DNA from: Tissierellia bacterium
GTDB taxonomy: Bacteria > Bacillota > Clostridia > Tissierellales > Peptoniphilaceae
Direction of reading: 5' to 3'
Length of the DNA: 64,000 bases
Assembly: GCA_012728295.1 (NCBI GenBank)
Contig: JAAYFJ010000080.1
Location: forward strand, 30,603-94,602
Shown: positions 34,639 to 44,036 of the stretch, one piece after another
Layout of the letters: every line of letters starts with the position of its first letter
Numbering within the stretch: position 1 is the stretch's first letter
Made by a program: the position numbers and the translations under genes
The notes under the pieces: generated by a model
What the model saw: the letters and a program-made list of their open reading frames with translations, nothing else
What the model was told of the DNA's origin: nothing
The model's database searches: none

Positions 34639-36279
34639 TTAAAAGTTCGATGGAGTTACCATATTCAACTTTCCTTTGTGTATGTCCTCTACGTGACGAG
34701 CAATATTATAGCTGTGGTCAGAAATTCGCTCCAAGTTACTCATTGTATCTAAAAATACTAATCCCGACTCTATTGAACAAACTCCGTCGTTCAACCTCTG
34801 CATATGATTCTTTCTAAATCTTAATTCCATCTGGTCTATATCTTCTTCCAATTCTATTACATCTGTAGCTAAATTATAATCCACTCTTTCAAATGCTGTT
34901 AAAGCCATTTGAACTATACGAATTGTGCCATTGAAAATAGCCTTGGCATCACGTCTACCCATTTCTGTAAAGTTAATGGCGATGACACCGTTATCCGTCT
35001 TAGTAAATTCAGCAATATTTTCCACGTGGTCACCAATACGTTCTAAGTCATTAATAATATATAAAAACATATTTAGTCTTTCAGTTTCAGAAATAGATAG
35101 TGATTCACTGCTTAAATCTACAATATATCTGGTGATTTCACGATTTAACTTGTTTATTGCCTTTTCCTGTAAAAATACCTTATCCAGTAATTCTTCATCC
35201 CCTGAGAAAAGGAGATCTCTAGTGTCATTAAGGTTTTGCAGAGCCATCTCTCCCATATGAATAACTTCTTTTTTGACTTGGTTAACAGCAATGGAAGGTG
35301 TTTCCATAAAACGAGCATCCAAAAACTTAGATACTTTCTCCTCAGTTTGAATTTTCCCAGGAACAATTATCTCTACCATTTTTACTAAGAAGTTGGCAAA
35401 AGGAATCTGAATGATTACGTTAATTAAGTTAAATAATGTATGCGCATTGGCAATTTGTTTCATTACATTTCCAGGGCTAATTGTCAAAACCAACTTTTGT
35501 ATAGGAATTCTTAATATGGTCATAAACAATATGGTTCCTATTAAGTTGAAAATAAAGTGGAGCATGGCAGCTCGTTTAGCTGTTGTATGAGCCCCAATTC
35601 CTGAAATAAGTGCTGTGGTTGTAGTACCGATATTATCTCCAAATAGTATAGGAAATGCAATGTTGATGTTGATTAGCTTCTGAGAAGCAAGGGCTTGCAA
35701 AATACCTATTGATGCCGAAGAACTCTGTAACATGGTAGTCATTACAAGTCCTGTCAACATTGCCCATACTGGGTTTTCCATCTTTGTCAAAACGGTTGTG
35801 AAGATTGGCATTTTAGAAAGCGGCTCCAACCCTGAACCCATGGTTCCTAAGCCAACAAATAATATACCAAAGCCTATTAAAATCTCAGAAATATTCTTTG
35901 TCTTCTTTTTCTTGCCAAAAGTATACATACCCACACCAATGGCTATGGCTATGGGAGCATAGTCAGTTAAATTCAGTGCTATTAACTGCCCAGTTACAGT
36001 GGTACCTAAGTTCGCACCCATGATAACTCCAACTGCCTGTCCTAACGTCATAATTCCAGCGTTAACAAAACCAATAACCATAACAGTAGTGGCTGACGAA
36101 CTTTGGATTAGCATAGTTACAACGGTTCCAACTAAAAGCCCCATAAATCTATTTGTAGTCAACTTCTCAATTATGGATCTCAATCTGTTTCCAGCAGACT
36201 TTTGTAAACCATCTGCCATAATTTTCATACCATAGATAAAGAGGCCTAACCCCCCTAATACCGGTAAGATAAACGACAT
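34639..36279 (-). CDS. Na/Pi cotransporter family protein with PhoU domain
   Basis: 546 residues. The N-terminal membrane half (about 1-310) has two inverted repeats each with the QSSSA motif (IQSSSATT and LQSSSAS) and GANLGTT/GDNIGTT, the hallmark of NptA/type II Na-phosphate symporters. The C-terminal cytoplasmic half (about 335-546) is PhoU-like, with two repeats of the NDLERIGDHVENIA type. It imports phosphate with Na+, and the PhoU part probably tunes this. It is 16 nt after trmL and ends the operon. Confidence 0.93.
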   Translation of the reverse strand: MSFILPVLGGLGLFIYGMKIMADGLQKSAGNRLRSIIEKLTTNRFMGLLVGTVVTMLIQSSSATTVMVIGFVNAGIMTLGQAVGVIMGANLGTTVTGQLIALNLTDYAPIAIAIGVGMYTFGKKKKTKNISEILIGFGILFVGLGTMGSGLEPLSKMPIFTTVLTKMENPVWAMLTGLVMTTMLQSSSASIGILQALASQKLININIAFPILFGDNIGTTTTALISGIGAHTTAKRAAMLHFIFNLIGTILFMTILRIPIQKLVLTISPGNVMKQIANAHTLFNLINVIIQIPFANFLVKMVEIIVPGKIQTEEKVSKFLDARFMETPSIAVNQVKKEVIHMGEMALQNLNDTRDLLFSGDEELLDKVFLQEKAINKLNREITRYIVDLSSESLSISETERLNMFLYIINDLERIGDHVENIAEFTKTDNGVIAINFTEMGRRDAKAIFNGTIRIVQMALTAFERVDYNLATDVIELEEDIDQMELRFRKNHMQRLNDGVCSIESGLVFLDTMSNLERISDHSYNIARHVEDIHKGKLNMVTPSNF

Positions 36280-36295
36280 GCAATCGCCCCCTCTT

Positions 36296-36763
36296 TTACT
36301 CTAGATCAATGAAATCAAGCTGTCTTAAAGCTTCAAACATAATAATATTACATGCATTTGACAAATTTAAACTACGACCAAAATCTTTTAACATCGGTAT
36401 TCTTATGCAATTATCTGGATTCTCTTCCAAGAGCTCTTTAGGTAGGCCCTTTGTCTCTTTCCCAAACAATATATAATCTCCGTCATTATATTCTACGTCT
36501 GAATACTTGTTTTTACACTTGGTTGTAGCAAGAAAAAAACGTTTATCCCGTAAATGCTCTAATAACTCATCTATATTTTCATAGAATTTAATATCTACTA
36601 AATCCCAGTAATCCAAACCAGCTCTCTTTACTGCTTTCTCTTCTACTGAAAAACCCAAGGGTTTTACTAAGTGCAAAGTAGAGTGAGTTAGCCCACAACT
36701 TCTAGCAATAGCACCTGTATTAAATGGAATCTCAGGCTCCACTAAAACGATATTCAAACTCAT
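36296..36763 (-). CDS. trmL: tRNA (cytidine/uridine(34)-2'-O)-methyltransferase
   Basis: 155 residues, the minimal SPOUT methylase size. It starts LNIVLVEPEIPFNTGAIARSC, followed by LFGKETKGLP and IPMLKDFGRSLNLSNACNI: the three knot motifs. TrmL methylates the wobble ribose of tRNA-Leu species. Its ATG overlaps the stop of the HAD gene by 4 nt. Confidence 0.95.
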   Translation of the reverse strand: MSLNIVLVEPEIPFNTGAIARSCGLTHSTLHLVKPLGFSVEEKAVKRAGLDYWDLVDIKFYENIDELLEHLRDKRFFLATTKCKNKYSDVEYNDGDYILFGKETKGLPKELLEENPDNCIRIPMLKDFGRSLNLSNACNIIMFEALRQLDFIDLE

Positions 36764-37587
36764 AGTAAACCTTCCGCCTCCATTTGATTTAGTACCACAG
36801 CCACCCCATCCTCGTTGTTAGCCGGTGCAATTCTAGTGGCTATTTCTTTTAATTTAGGATGGCCATTTTCCATAACAACAGCCATTCCAGCAGTTTCCAA
36901 AAGAGTTTTGTCGTTTAAGTAATCTCCAAACGCCACTGTTTCTCTAATGTTAACATTTATATGGTCCATCAAACGCTTTAATGCCCAACCTTTATGGAAA
37001 CCTTTAGGAGTAATTTCCACATTTTGCCTAAATGAAGAAGAAATCTCCACATCTTCCAAGGTATTTATCTCATTTTTTATTTTCTCTAATACCGTATCAT
37101 CTCTATGGTAGAGCAAAAACTTTCTAATCCCCATTGGTTCTGCAGAATCTACGCCAATGCTATTAGCTTCCGCCTCAGCAATTCTTGGGAAACAATGCTC
37201 CAATCCAATTGGTTGATAGAATGCTCCCACATCAGCTTTTAGATTGGACGTATATATTATTTTATCTCCAACAAAATAATAGCCCGCCCCATATTCTCTT
37301 ACTATTTTCAATAAGGACAGCAGTGATTTCGAACTTAAACTCCCCTCATCAACTAAATTCCCTTTATTATCCGTAATAATAGTTCCATTAGCTGCTATGG
37401 TGTGGGAGAACAAATTATAATATTTTGCATATTGATTGGGAGATTCCCATAATCTCCCCGTAGCAATTACAATATTTACGCCCTTTTTTTGCAATCTATT
37501 TAACACTTCCAAAGTGTTTGCGGTGATATGCTTTTTATCATCTAGCAATGTACCATCCATGTCCATTACCACCGTATTATATACCAT
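36760..37587 (-). CDS. Cof-type HAD phosphatase
   Basis: 275 residues. Motif I is MDMDGTLLDD, motif II/III follow as IATGRL and K at the cap border, and motif IV is FGDYLNDKTLLETAG. The C2b cap domain (about 85-190) marks the Cof/YbiV group that dephosphorylates sugar phosphates and similar metabolites. The substrate is unknown. A TATAAT (37625-37620, minus strand) upstream is its probable -10. It is the first gene of the operon with trmL and the phosphate transporter. Confidence 0.9.
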   Translation of the reverse strand: MVYNTVVMDMDGTLLDDKKHITANTLEVLNRLQKKGVNIVIATGRLWESPNQYAKYYNLFSHTIAANGTIITDNKGNLVDEGSLSSKSLLSLLKIVREYGAGYYFVGDKIIYTSNLKADVGAFYQPIGLEHCFPRIAEAEANSIGVDSAEPMGIRKFLLYHRDDTVLEKIKNEINTLEDVEISSSFRQNVEITPKGFHKGWALKRLMDHINVNIRETVAFGDYLNDKTLLETAGMAVVMENGHPKLKEIATRIAPANNEDGVAVVLNQMEAEGLL

Positions 37588-37701
37588 GTTTCACCTCGAT
37601 AACGATAATTAAATATCCTATTATATACTTATTCGATTTCATCTTATCATATTACAACCATAGCATAAAGAAGAAAATGCATATTTGCTATTGATACTTT
37701 C

Positions 37702-37729
37702 TGGACAAACATTGTCATTATAGTATTAT
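37702..37729 (+). promoter_or_regulatory. Upstream candidate promoter of the ABC/CARDB operon
   Basis: TGGACA (37702-37707) and TATTAT (37724-37729), 16-bp spacer, one mismatch in each box. Confidence 0.5.
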
Positions 37730-37774
37730 CTTAGACTTTCTTAATCTTATTGTAACTATTTGATAAAAACGTTG

Positions 37775-37783
37775 TGATATTAT
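37775..37783 (+). promoter_or_regulatory. Extended -10 of the ABC/CARDB operon
   Basis: TGATATTAT (extended -10, hexamer 37778-37783) lacks a clear -35. Its transcription start would fall near 37790, at the edge of the following dyad. Confidence 0.45.
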
Positions 37784-37787
37784 GAAA

Positions 37788-37811
37788 ACATGATGATTGT
37801 AATCATCATGT
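37788..37811 (+). repeat. Perfect 11-bp dyad before the ABC ATPase gene
   Basis: ACATGATGATT (37788-37798) and AATCATCATGT (37801-37811) with a 2-nt centre. It is either an operator at the transcription start or a 5' mRNA hairpin; the ribosome-binding site follows 6 nt later. Confidence 0.7.
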
Positions 37812-37828
37812 ATGCATGGAGGTGTACA

Positions 37829-38551
37829 ATGGAACCATTTATTTCCGTCAGGAACTTAAAGAAAATATATACCATGGGAGATGAGAAAATCTATGCTCTT
37901 AACGATTTGAGCATGGATATTTATAGAAATGAAATAATCTGTCTCCTAGGTACATCAGGATCAGGGAAATCCACTTTGCTTAATATGATGGCTGGTTTGG
38001 AAAAACCCACATCCGGTGAAGTTATCATCGGTGGAATCCATCTGGAAAAGCTAACCGAAGAAAATGTCACTCACTTTAGGCAGTTAAATGTAGGCTTTGT
38101 TTTTCAGTCATATAACTTGATTGCTACTCTAAACGCCATAGAAAATGTCAGTCTTGGCCTTATTTTTAAAGGTGTTCCAAGAAAACAGCGTGAAGAGCAA
38201 GCTATTAAAATATTAAAGCAAGTGGGATTGGGCACAAGACTCCATCACAAACCTAAAGAAATGTCCGGTGGTCAGCAACAAAGGGTCAGTATAGCCCGCG
38301 CTTTTGTAGACAACCCGAAACTGGTGTTCGCAGACGAACCCACAGGAAACCTGGATACGAAAACATCCTTGGAAATATTGGATCTCGTTACAGGTATGGC
38401 TAAGGAGCATAATCAGACTTTAATTATTGTAACCCACGATGAAGAAACGGCAGATTATGCAGATAGAATAATTCATGTTAGAGATGGTAAAGTCATAGAC
38501 ACCATTATTCGTAACGACATATTAAATAAGGAGCCAACAACCCATGAGTAA
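37829..38551 (+). CDS. MacB/LolD-type ABC transporter ATPase
   Basis: 240 residues from ATG 37829, with GGAGGTG 4-5 nt upstream; an in-frame ATG at 37790 lies inside the dyad and is not preferred. Walker A is GTSGSGKST, signature MSGGQQQRVSIARA, Walker B LVFADEPTGNLD and the H-loop VTHDEE. The FADEPTGNLD form marks the MacB/LolD/FtsE class, which powers mechanotransmission rather than classic transport. It overlaps the next gene by 8 nt, forming a three-gene unit with an exported protein and the permease. Confidence 0.95.
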   Translation: MEPFISVRNLKKIYTMGDEKIYALNDLSMDIYRNEIICLLGTSGSGKSTLLNMMAGLEKPTSGEVIIGGIHLEKLTEENVTHFRQLNVGFVFQSYNLIATLNAIENVSLGLIFKGVPRKQREEQAIKILKQVGLGTRLHHKPKEMSGGQQQRVSIARAFVDNPKLVFADEPTGNLDTKTSLEILDLVTGMAKEHNQTLIIVTHDEETADYADRIIHVRDGKVIDTIIRNDILNKEPTTHE

Positions 38552-40646
38552 GAAATCATTTTTATTAATACTGGTATTATTATTAATACTTCCTACGCAA
38601 GCATTTGCTGGTCCTACTACCCCAGTAGTAGAGTCCTCGCAATCGGACCAACTATTTAGTTCAGGTGTACACATTATCGCGCCATCGACTGTAAATCTAC
38701 GTCCTGGTGAAAGTCAATCTATTAATATCAGTATTACTGACAAATCATCTAATGTTATCGATACTGATAAGATTAATATACTAGGGGTTACAGCTACAAC
38801 TGATAAGCCCAACGAGGTTTTTATTCTGGACAAGGGATATCAACCTGGAGGTGAAAACTCCAATACAACAAATTATAGCTTTTCAGTTCAGGCTAGCGAT
38901 TTAGCAAGCAATACAACTGCAAGTATTACCTTTAAAGTGGATTACTATAAAGGTGCAGGAAAGGAAAGCGAAGTAGCATCTGCAACTGCCGTTACAAACG
39001 TTAGAGTACTAGCTGCTGCTCCTACCGTTACCGTATCAAGGACTGATATATTGCCAACTAACCAAATAAACCCCGGAGATCCTTTTACAGTTGGATTTGA
39101 GTTTACAAATACTGGCAATGCTCCTGTAAAAGATTTGGTTGTTTCACTAGATGGATTAACTGAAGCTAAGGTAGAAATGGCCAGTGGAATTTCAAGCCAA
39201 ACTATTTTAAACCTTCCCGCTGGTGGAAGAGAATATATTTCTTTCGACCTTAGAGCTGCAGCAGACATTCAGCCTGGAACTCACCTAGTGAATATGACTT
39301 GGATGCAAGGCGGAGTAAAAGAATCTGGAGGAAAGGGTTCATTCTCTTTCTTTGTAACACGGGGAGCAAATCAAAACTCTTCTATGGTGATCAAGAACCT
39401 GGTAGTTCCAACCAAAACACTTTATAGAAATCAGTCCTTTAACGTGTCCTTTGACATCGTAAACGAAGGAACACAAGACGCTCGTAATATCATAGTCAAA
39501 GCGACTCCAGCTGAAGAATCAAATGTGGTTTCAAAAAGTGTAAGCCAAGTTATAGTACCTATGTTAAAGCCCAAAGAATCTAAGAGCTTTAGCTACGACT
39601 TTATGGTTGCTTCCTCAGCCGATACTAGAAACTATCCTATTAAAATTTCTGTAGAATATGAAGATGATTCAACTACTGCTGAAAAGAAAAAAGTAACAGA
39701 GCAAATTGTAGGAGCTTTTGTAAACGCTCCTAAGGAGACAGATAAAGATGCTCCTAAATCAACTCCTAAATTGATTATTGATAAATATAGTTTCGATCCT
39801 CAACTAGTACCAGCTGGTTCAACATTTAACATGACTCTATCTTTTTTCAACACCAACTCAGATAAAACTGTAAAGAATATAAAAATATTTTTAACCAGCA
39901 AGGACACTACTGATCCTAAAACCAGTGGTTCTACCACCGCAGGAGGTTCTGTATTTACACCTGTAGACAGTTCAAACACTTTCTATATTGATAGTATTCC
40001 ACCAAAAGGTCATGTGGAAAAAACTATATCAATGTTTACAGTTCCTGAAGCAGTAGCTAAAACATATGAGCTTACAGCTAACTTTGAATATGAAGATTCA
40101 GCTAACAATCCTTATACTGCAACAGAAATAATTGGAATTCCTGTTATACAAACTTCCAAGTTGGAAATAGGGGAAATTACTGTTCCACAAGAAACTAATG
40201 TGGGTAATCCTACGGAGATAAGCGTAGATTTTTACAACACAGGTAAAGTTACACTTCAAAACACGCTTATTAAAGCTAGTGGAGATTTTACTGGTGAAAA
40301 TTTAACTTACTATTTAGGAAACTTCGAATCTGGAAACTCTGATAGCTTTAGAGCTACTATCACTCCTAATAATGAAGGCAAAATGGTCGGTAAGATAACT
40401 TTTAGCTATGAAGACAGCTCTGGAAAAAAACAGACAGAAGAACGTGAATTCACAATAAATGTTACTCCTGCTCCGGAAATATCTCCTGAAGATTTGCAAG
40501 CCATGCAAGGTGGTTCCGGTGTTGGAGGTATTCTAAAGAGTCCCATTACTTGGGTCGGACTAGCTGCGGTAGCAGGGATAGCTACAGTGGTTATTAGAAA
40601 AATCAAGAAACGCAAATCTCAAGAAGGACTAAAATTAGATGAATAG
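38544..40646 (+). CDS. Exported CARDB/COG1361-like multi-repeat protein with C-terminal anchor
   Basis: 700 residues. A signal peptide (KKSFLLILVLLLILPTQAFA, cleavage near 22-23) is followed by about five Ig-like beta domains, each with a phrase such as NPGDPFTVGFEFTNTGNAP, VSFDIVNEGTQDARNI or ISVDFYNTGKVTLQNT. Near the C-terminus one transmembrane helix (SPITWVGLAAVAGIATVVI, about 664-682) and a basic tail anchor it in the membrane. It overlaps both neighbours by 8 nt. The COG1361/CARDB domains are adhesion- or scaffold-like; here the protein presumably works outside the membrane with the MacB-like transporter, in the position of an adaptor. Confidence 0.88.
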   Translation: MSKKSFLLILVLLLILPTQAFAGPTTPVVESSQSDQLFSSGVHIIAPSTVNLRPGESQSINISITDKSSNVIDTDKINILGVTATTDKPNEVFILDKGYQPGGENSNTTNYSFSVQASDLASNTTASITFKVDYYKGAGKESEVASATAVTNVRVLAAAPTVTVSRTDILPTNQINPGDPFTVGFEFTNTGNAPVKDLVVSLDGLTEAKVEMASGISSQTILNLPAGGREYISFDLRAAADIQPGTHLVNMTWMQGGVKESGGKGSFSFFVTRGANQNSSMVIKNLVVPTKTLYRNQSFNVSFDIVNEGTQDARNIIVKATPAEESNVVSKSVSQVIVPMLKPKESKSFSYDFMVASSADTRNYPIKISVEYEDDSTTAEKKKVTEQIVGAFVNAPKETDKDAPKSTPKLIIDKYSFDPQLVPAGSTFNMTLSFFNTNSDKTVKNIKIFLTSKDTTDPKTSGSTTAGGSVFTPVDSSNTFYIDSIPPKGHVEKTISMFTVPEAVAKTYELTANFEYEDSANNPYTATEIIGIPVIQTSKLEIGEITVPQETNVGNPTEISVDFYNTGKVTLQNTLIKASGDFTGENLTYYLGNFESGNSDSFRATITPNNEGKMVGKITFSYEDSSGKKQTEEREFTINVTPAPEISPEDLQAMQGGSGVGGILKSPITWVGLAAVAGIATVVIRKIKKRKSQEGLKLDE

Positions 40647-41943
40647 CTTCGACCTATTTCGCATGGCTTTTCAAAACTTATGGAGAAGAAAGTTAAGGAC
40701 TTTTCTTACCATTTTAGGTGTTGTTATTGGTACTACTTCCATTGTAGTAATGCTAAGTCTAGGGCTTGGTATGAAAGCTAGCAACCAACAGCTAATAGAG
40801 CAGATGGGAGATGTTACGGCAATTACTGTAACACCACTGGGAGCTGACGCTAATCCCTTTGGAAGAAGTTCTACAAATACGCGAAGTAGCACAAAAAAAG
40901 GTATTCTAAATAAAAATGCCATTGAAAGTTTTAAGAAACTGGATGGTGTTATCGCAACCACACCTGTAAAAAACTTACAAATAGGTATCAACTATAGGAG
41001 ATTTCAAACCTCTGCTGAAATAATAGGTATAGACCCTGCGGTTATGGAAACCATGGGCTATAAAGTTGTTGAAGGCAGAACGCTAAAAAATGGAGATAAA
41101 ATGGTGGCTGTCTTTGGAGGACAGATAAAAGGGATGTTTTATGACCCTAAATCACCGTCCGGTAAAAACGTTCAAACAGATCCTATGAAAGACAGCTACA
41201 CAATTTCATTTCAGGACTATGAAAATAAAAACCCTAAAAAATATCCTATTAAAGTAGTGGGGGTTATGTCCGAGCAAAACTTTACTACAGCTTTTAACAT
41301 AGTAATGCCAATTTCCGAAGTGGAGAAACTAGAAAAACTTAAACCAAAACTTCTAGATGCTAGACCGGGATCAGATAAAAAATTGCCTGCCGGTACTTAT
41401 AATAAAGTTATGGTCAAAGTCGGAGATGTTAAAAAAGTTGAAGCGGTGCAAACGGCAATAAAAGAAATTGGTTTTGGAACTTATAGTTTAAAAGAAGAAG
41501 CTAAATCCTTTGAGCAAGCAACTAATGTACTTCAAGCCATTCTAGGCGGAATAGGTGGTATTTCCCTTTTAGTAGCGGCCATAGGTATTACTAATACCAT
41601 GATTATGTCCATCTATGAAAGAACTAGAGAAATCGGTGTAATGAAAGTTATCGGCGCTGCAATTAGTGATATTAAAAAGCTATTTCTAGTAGAAGCAGGA
41701 CTTATAGGGTTGTCTGGAGGTATTGCTGGAAGCATTTTCAGCCTCCTCATCTCGCTGGTCCTCAATACACTGTTTGCAAACAGTTCCATGTCAAGCGAAT
41801 TTGCCAGTAAAATTAGCATTGTACCAATTTGGTTAATTATGGCTGCATTGATATTTAGTTCTGCTATAGGACTTGTTTCAGGATATCTTCCAGCACAAAG
41901 AGCTATGAAGCTATCAGCATTAGAGGCCATAAGAACAGAATAA
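40639..41943 (+). CDS. MacB/FtsX-type ABC transporter permease
   Basis: 434 residues: one N-terminal membrane helix (RKLRTFLTILGVVIGTTSIVV, shown by the LTILGVVIGTTSIVV core, about 19-42), a large extracellular MacB periplasmic-core-like domain (about 45-290), and three C-terminal helices with IYERTREIGVMKVIGA between them (FtsX domain). This is the type VII ABC topology. With the preceding ATPase and CARDB-like protein it forms a complete unit; such systems extrude proteins, peptides or drugs, or transmit force to cell-wall enzymes. The substrate is unknown. A terminator follows. Confidence 0.93.
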   Translation: MNSFDLFRMAFQNLWRRKLRTFLTILGVVIGTTSIVVMLSLGLGMKASNQQLIEQMGDVTAITVTPLGADANPFGRSSTNTRSSTKKGILNKNAIESFKKLDGVIATTPVKNLQIGINYRRFQTSAEIIGIDPAVMETMGYKVVEGRTLKNGDKMVAVFGGQIKGMFYDPKSPSGKNVQTDPMKDSYTISFQDYENKNPKKYPIKVVGVMSEQNFTTAFNIVMPISEVEKLEKLKPKLLDARPGSDKKLPAGTYNKVMVKVGDVKKVEAVQTAIKEIGFGTYSLKEEAKSFEQATNVLQAILGGIGGISLLVAAIGITNTMIMSIYERTREIGVMKVIGAAISDIKKLFLVEAGLIGLSGGIAGSIFSLLISLVLNTLFANSSMSSEFASKISIVPIWLIMAALIFSSAIGLVSGYLPAQRAMKLSALEAIRTE

Positions 41944-41960
41944 ATATAAGAAGACATAAT

Positions 41961-41987
41961 AAAACGTCAGCTTTGAGCTGACGTTTT
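41961..41987. terminator. Bidirectional terminator after the ABC/CARDB operon
   Basis: AAAACGTCAGCT (41961-41972) pairs with AGCTGACGTTTT (41976-41987), 3-nt loop, T-run beyond. Confidence 0.93.
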
Positions 41988-42004
41988 TATTGTTTTCTCT
42001 GAAA

Positions 42005-43861
42005 CTATCTTCTATCTACTTTTTCAATAACGAATTCATTTCCACTTACATATCCTGTTATAGAAACAAAATCTCCTTCTCTTAGAACTCCAAATCTAGG
42101 ATTATAGTTATTGATAATGAATTTCTCTCCATTTTTGTAGTTTCCGTCATTATAAGTGATTTCCACATCTACCGTTGAACCAAAGACATATACCACTTTA
42201 CCTTCGATTAAGATGCTTCTGCTATCTCTTCTAGCTTCGTCGATATAGATATCCGTAACTTCTTTACCATCTAAGATAAATTCGCCACTCATACCCATTT
42301 TTAATTCACTTTGATTCACGCTACTGTTATTGATTCTAATATTGGCATTTCTACCAACGACAAATGGTCCCTCATTACTTCCATTGGACAATTCTACATA
42401 TATTTCAGTGCTCTGATTTACTCTGTAGGACAAACCACTTATAGATCCTTTTAGAGTTCTCTGTGCTGATGTAGCGTCAATCTCAATTGCATCTCCATAT
42501 TCCATCTTAACTGCAACTTGGTCTCCAATACGCAACATGTCCAACTCTACCAACTTAGATTGGCGATAGATATAAGCGTTATTCACAACTTTAATTCTCT
42601 GTGAAATACCTGATGCATTCTTAACAGCAATATAGCTAGGTTTGTTCTTATTCACTTCCAGTTCAGTCAAAACCCCTGTTACTGCTGTACTCTTAGGCAA
42701 TCTGTTGATATATGATATGTCATTACCAGTTAACTGATATAGCACCCTATCTCCTACTGCCAATTTATCTTTTGTAATGACTCTTCCATCATCTAAGATG
42801 CTAGCTGTTGGTGCTAATTTTAATTTCAAGTTTTTCTTAGCACCATTTTCCTCAACTTCTAAAGTCAATTCATCTTTATTGTTTGGTGCTTCCAAAATTA
42901 TTGCCGCTTCTCCAACTTGCTTAAACTCAGTGCTAATATCAACTTTTACAGCTCTAGAAGTATTGGCATCATATGCTATTTCCACTTGTTGACCAGCAAT
43001 TATTTGATCTGGTGTAGATTTCCTTCCGTCAATATTTATCTCGGTTTTCGATGTTACAATAAAGGTCTTAAGGTCATTACCTGTCTTTACTGTAACTGAA
43101 TAATTTTCACCTGTAACAGCATTTGTCTGTATAATGCCTTTTATTGTCGCTTCCTTTACAGCTGCTTCAACAGGGTTTCTAGCTAAATAGTCATATGCAA
43201 CCTTAATCATCTTTGCCATCTCAGCTCTTTTGATAGGAGCAAAAGGCTCAAATTTTCCATCTCTTCCCTGAGGATTTAATACTCCTGCATCTACTAAAGA
43301 TGCAACGTGTTTTCTAAATCTCGGGGTTATACTTTCGGTATCTTGATATATTAGTGATGCAAATTGTTTTGTACTGTTCTCTAAACCCATAGCCCTAGAC
43401 ATGGAAACAGTAACTGTCAAACGGTCTATACGCTTAGTTGTACCGTTTTCTATCAATCCCATCTGTGCTGCATTTCTCAACTCGCTTTCTGATGTAACAC
43501 CGTGAATAATATTTGTAATCACAGCTTCAGTTGCCCATGTTGGAACTTTTAGCTCAATCATCAAATCGGAATATTTTGCTGCTGCTTCACTTTTTTCCTT
43601 AGCATTCAACGGTCTTAAACCAGAAATTAACTGCATAGCTTCCAAATAAGTTATTGATCCTCCTGGCAAAAACTTGCCATCAGGATATCCTTTAATAATG
43701 CCTTTGTTTGCCATCTCTTGAATATAAGTATATGCCCAACCATACATTCCATCTTTAGTAACGTCTGGAAATTCTACGGCAAATACAGTTGTTGACAGCA
43801 ACGTCAAGATTAGCAACAAGCATATTGGTAATACTTTTCTACTCTTTCTAATAATATTCAT
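42005..43861 (-). CDS. S-layer homology (SLH) domain surface protein
   Basis: 618 residues. A signal peptide (LPICLLLILTLLSTTVFA) is followed by three SLH repeats (about 30-235), with FPDVTKDGMYGWAYTYIQEM, GYPDGKFLPGGSITYLEA and GKFEPFAPIKRAEMAKMI. SLH domains bind pyruvylated secondary cell-wall polymer. The rest (about 240-618) is beta-rich with repeated small OB-like modules (for example LAVGDRVLYQLTGN and LRIGDQVAVKMEYGD) and unknown function. It converges on the ABC/CARDB operon, with which it shares a surface location; a joint role is only a possibility. Confidence 0.92.
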   Translation of the reverse strand: MNIIRKSRKVLPICLLLILTLLSTTVFAVEFPDVTKDGMYGWAYTYIQEMANKGIIKGYPDGKFLPGGSITYLEAMQLISGLRPLNAKEKSEAAAKYSDLMIELKVPTWATEAVITNIIHGVTSESELRNAAQMGLIENGTTKRIDRLTVTVSMSRAMGLENSTKQFASLIYQDTESITPRFRKHVASLVDAGVLNPQGRDGKFEPFAPIKRAEMAKMIKVAYDYLARNPVEAAVKEATIKGIIQTNAVTGENYSVTVKTGNDLKTFIVTSKTEINIDGRKSTPDQIIAGQQVEIAYDANTSRAVKVDISTEFKQVGEAAIILEAPNNKDELTLEVEENGAKKNLKLKLAPTASILDDGRVITKDKLAVGDRVLYQLTGNDISYINRLPKSTAVTGVLTELEVNKNKPSYIAVKNASGISQRIKVVNNAYIYRQSKLVELDMLRIGDQVAVKMEYGDAIEIDATSAQRTLKGSISGLSYRVNQSTEIYVELSNGSNEGPFVVGRNANIRINNSSVNQSELKMGMSGEFILDGKEVTDIYIDEARRDSRSILIEGKVVYVFGSTVDVEITYNDGNYKNGEKFIINNYNPRFGVLREGDFVSITGYVSGNEFVIEKVDRR

Positions 43862-43913
43862 ATTATCCTCCTTTTTGTTGGGGAATATTTACAACCCTAA
43901 TATATTAATACCA

Positions 43914-43922
43914 ATTATACCA
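43914..43922 (-). promoter_or_regulatory. Extended -10 promoter of the SLH gene
   Basis: On the minus strand TGGTATAAT (43922-43914). No good -35 is visible, as expected for an extended -10 promoter. Confidence 0.6.
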
Positions 43923-43981
43923 TATTGATAGCACAGCAATATTACAAATACATGTCATTTACTTGCATTCCCTTGTTTCAC

Positions 43982-44015
43982 AAAATTAAATCGCCATGGT
44001 TATCCATAGCGACTT
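43982..44015 (-). terminator. Terminator of the GNAT gene
   Basis: On the minus strand AAGTCGCTATGG (44015-44004) pairs with CCATGGCGATTT (43999-43988), using G-U pairs, and AATTTTG follows. Confidence 0.75.
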
Positions 44016-44036
44016 GATATTTTTTACAAATACGAA

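Noticed and set aside
42005..43861. SLH protein as a member of the ABC/CARDB operon
   Set aside because: It is convergent and separated by a bidirectional terminator, with its own promoter.
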